A DNA stretch of 7,551 nt from Rhodobacteraceae bacterium UBA6273. Lineage in GTDB: Bacteria > Pseudomonadota > Alphaproteobacteria > Rhodobacterales > Rhodobacteraceae. Position numbers and translations under genes: made by a program. Below, piece after piece: positions 5,189 through 7,551 of the stretch (within the stretch, counting starts at the first letter, position 1; every line of letters starts with the position of its first letter). The DNA is taken from assembly GCA_002440625.1 (NCBI GenBank), contig DJUV01000264.1:1-7551 (forward strand), written 5' to 3'. The notes under the pieces are model-generated. The model saw nothing but the letters and a program-made list of their open reading frames with translations. It had not been told where the DNA came from and did no database searches.

Positions 5189-6167
5189 AGTTCGCCCGGA
5201 GCTTTCGCGAGAACGCCACTCCGTCGTCCCCGCCTTGCCCGAGCGGAGCCACGCGCGCGCGGGCGATCACATCCTCAAGCTTCATGTCGGGACGCAGGAC
5301 GCCAAGCTCATGCAGATAGGACGGCAGGCGCCCCGACAGGAGCACACGGAGATCGGGCATGGCGCGGTCGGTGAGGCGCCGCACCAGATGATAGGGCACG
5401 GTCGTGCAATTCGCGGTGATGGTGTTGTACCAGGCCGGGCGCGCAGAAAGCTCGTTGCCAAGGGCGAGGAAGGACAGGAACAGCTCCTTCGTGATCTCCG
5501 GGCTGATGTCGAGCGGGTAGAGCGACACCTCCTCGCCCCGGACATCGGTCCTGAGCCGCACGATGTCGCGTTCGTCGGCGGCGATCACCACCAGTTCGAA
5601 CTGCTTGAAGAAGCCACCGATCGAGGTGAAATCCTCGCCCTTTTCCTTCCTGATTTCGGTCGAGAAGACGATGTGCTGGCCGTCGCCGAAGCCGAAGCTG
5701 ACCAGCGTATGGGCGATGTCGGGGCTGTCCCAGACCGACAGGATCGCATCGACCGAGGTGATGTCATCGGGGTTCACCACCCGCGTTTCCCAACGCTCGG
5801 TGGCCTCCGTCTCGGTTATCCAGTCGAAATTTCGGACGTGGTCGAGGGTGACCATGCCACCGCTTTCCGTCGAGGTCACATTGTAGGCGACCTCGGGCAG
5901 CCAGTCGCGATCCTGACGCGGGGCGATGCCGCCCCACCAGAAGGCGACGGCGGCGAAGGTGAGCGCCATCGCAAGCCATCCGCCACGCCAGCGCCGCCGC
6001 CAGAAGAGCCAGAGGAGGCCAAGCGCCGTGACTGCAAGGGCAGCATAGGCGAGGTAGACAAGGGGCGCCGCGAACTGGAAATGGATCGCAAAGCCGGCCC
6101 AGCCGATCAGCGCGGCGGCGAGGACAAACTGAAAACCACGCCACGCGAACCGGGCTGCCTTACGCAT
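5178..6167 (-). CDS. Membrane-anchored DUF4105 (Lnb N-terminal periplasmic domain-like) protein
   Basis: The 329-residue product has three hydrophobic helices near the N-terminus (about 12-30, 35-55 and 63-81, separated by the basic loop WRRRWRGG). A soluble, probably periplasmic domain of about 245 residues follows. That domain shows DUF4105 landmarks: RNFDWITE (112-119), DSPDIAHTLVSFGF with His153, GQHIVFSTEIRKEKGE, and the NCTT motif with Cys254 near YNTI. A conserved His and Cys suggest a cysteine-dependent enzyme. DUF4105 is related to Lnb, reported as a lipoprotein N-acyltransferase in Bacteroides; whether this protein acts on lipoproteins is inference. ATG at 6165-6167 is chosen because it gives a clean membrane N-terminus; upstream there is only a weak purine stretch, and a TTG at 6227 would add 20 hydrophilic residues. 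It is convergent with the gene at 4818 and divergent from that at 6318. Confidence 0.8.
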   Translation of the reverse strand: MRKAARFAWRGFQFVLAAALIGWAGFAIHFQFAAPLVYLAYAALAVTALGLLWLFWRRRWRGGWLAMALTFAAVAFWWGGIAPRQDRDWLPEVAYNVTSTESGGMVTLDHVRNFDWITETEATERWETRVVNPDDITSVDAILSVWDSPDIAHTLVSFGFGDGQHIVFSTEIRKEKGEDFTSIGGFFKQFELVVIAADERDIVRLRTDVRGEEVSLYPLDISPEITKELFLSFLALGNELSARPAWYNTITANCTTVPYHLVRRLTDRAMPDLRVLLSGRLPSYLHELGVLRPDMKLEDVIARARVAPLGQGGDDGVAFSRKLRANWAE

Positions 6168-6255
6168 CACGACACCAACCGACCTTTCGTTCCGGGCGAC
6201 CTTGGCGGAACTCGGCCAATGCTTCAAGCGGCAGCGGCGGGAACGTCGCGCAAGG

Positions 6256-6284
6256 CTTACCCCGGCGATCAGACCGGCTATGCT
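6256..6284 (+). promoter_or_regulatory. Weak candidate promoter for RcnB-like gene 2
   Basis: In the 150-bp divergent gap 6168-6317, TATGCT (6279-6284, 4 of 6 to the -10 consensus) lies 17 bp after CTTACC (6256-6261, 3 of 6 to the -35 consensus) and about 33 bp before the ATG at 6318. This is composition and spacing only. I see no comparable signal for the DUF4105 gene. Confidence 0.25.
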
Positions 6285-6317
6285 CTGAGCAAGGCGTCAC
6301 GGCAGAGGGCCGGTCCG

Positions 6318-6626
6318 ATGAAATACCTTCTCGCGCTCCCCGTCGCCGCCCTGTCCTTCGTTCAGGCCGAGGCGCAGAACTGCCGCGTCGACACCACCAC
6401 CCGCAAATGCATCTTCGTGCCGAAGTCGCAGCAGACCCAGCCGGATTTCACCGTGGGCGACATCTTCCCGATCTATGAGCACAGCATGTTGCTGGAGATC
6501 GACCGCTATGGCCTTAAGCCCGTGGACGGACCGTGGCGCTACTACAAGTCGGGGCCGGATATCTACCGCGTGGCCGTCGACGGCTACAAGGTGCTTGAAG
6601 TGATCCGCACCGCGCGGCGCCGCTGA
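6318..6626 (+). CDS. Small secreted RcnB-like protein (paralogue 2)
   Basis: The 102-residue product has a signal peptide (1-19, MKYLLALPVAALSF to AEA) and two cysteines in the mature part (C22, C31). Its C-terminal segment, 62-99, aligns without gaps to residues 73-110 of the protein at 4818. DRYGL, a following Arg, YY, a Gly, IYRV, an Asp, a Tyr, a Leu and a late Arg are shared (17 of 38 positions by my count). It lacks the CPPGLAKK repeats. AGAGGG (6304-6309) lies 8 bp before the ATG. It is divergent from the DUF4105 gene and convergent with uvrA, ending 5 bp before the uvrA stop. An envelope location is inferred from the signal peptide. The function is unknown, and nearness to uvrA is no evidence of a DNA-repair role. 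Confidence 0.78.
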   Translation: MKYLLALPVAALSFVQAEAQNCRVDTTTRKCIFVPKSQQTQPDFTVGDIFPIYEHSMLLEIDRYGLKPVDGPWRYYKSGPDIYRVAVDGYKVLEVIRTARRR

Positions 6627-6631
6627 GGCGG

Positions 6632-7551
<920 letters not shown>

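Noticed and set aside
5235..6317. Plus-strand frame reaching back 361 codons before the second RcnB-like gene
   Set aside because: It is antisense to the DUF4105 gene. The signal peptide and ribosome binding site at 6318 show that the real gene starts there.
4818..6626. Possibility that the small proteins next to uvrA are excinuclease parts
   Set aside because: Both have signal peptides and an RcnB-like tail, and share no UvrA motif. Any such label would come from neighbourhood or annotation carry-over.

Overview
The window reads as chromosomal DNA of a high-GC alphaproteobacterium, most likely in the Rhodobacterales (Rhodobacteraceae/Paracoccaceae). This rests on the strongly G/C-ending codons, a VPLPA-CTERM-like sorting tail, small secreted RcnB-like proteins, and a mmsA/acyl-CoA dehydrogenase/hydrolase/mmsB set arranged as is common in that order. 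The assignment is inference from gene content, not from a database search. The DNA looks like ordinary core genome with a few accessory genes. I see no mobile elements, CRISPR arrays, tRNA or rRNA genes.

Layout. (1) 1-162 is the 3' end of mmsA (methylmalonate-semialdehyde dehydrogenase), closed by a strong terminator hairpin at 185-216. (2) Two minus-strand genes follow: a YkgJ-type cysteine-cluster protein (215-535, TTG start) and a secreted VPLPA-CTERM-like surface protein (699-1340) with its own terminator at 639-675. (3) A 339-bp non-coding divergent region (1341-1679) precedes a tight plus-strand operon: isobutyryl-CoA dehydrogenase-type ACAD (1680-2825), 3-hydroxyisobutyryl-CoA hydrolase (2825-3865) and mmsB (3868-4740). 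(4) The right part holds two small paralogous secreted RcnB-like proteins (4818-5165 and 6318-6626) on either side of a minus-strand membrane-anchored DUF4105/Lnb-like protein (5178-6167). (5) The window ends in the C-terminal third of uvrA on the minus strand (6632 to beyond 7551), starting inside its second Walker A motif.

How the genes work together. mmsA plus the three-gene operon supply most of the distal valine pathway: isobutyryl-CoA to methacrylyl-CoA (ACAD), 3-hydroxyisobutyryl-CoA to 3-hydroxyisobutyrate (hydrolase), then methylmalonate semialdehyde (MmsB), then propionyl-CoA (MmsA). A separate enoyl-CoA hydratase for the methacrylyl-CoA step is not in the window. The cysteine-cluster and CTERM genes split this locus and run the other way, so mmsA and the ACAD operon cannot share one simple transcript. 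The two RcnB-like genes and the DUF4105 gene are all envelope proteins by their signal or membrane segments, but no shared function can be shown from sequence. The points most worth a second look are this envelope cluster, the sorting-tail gene inside the valine locus, an inverted repeat covering a ribosome binding site, and a short codon-atypical patch over the uvrA Walker B motif.
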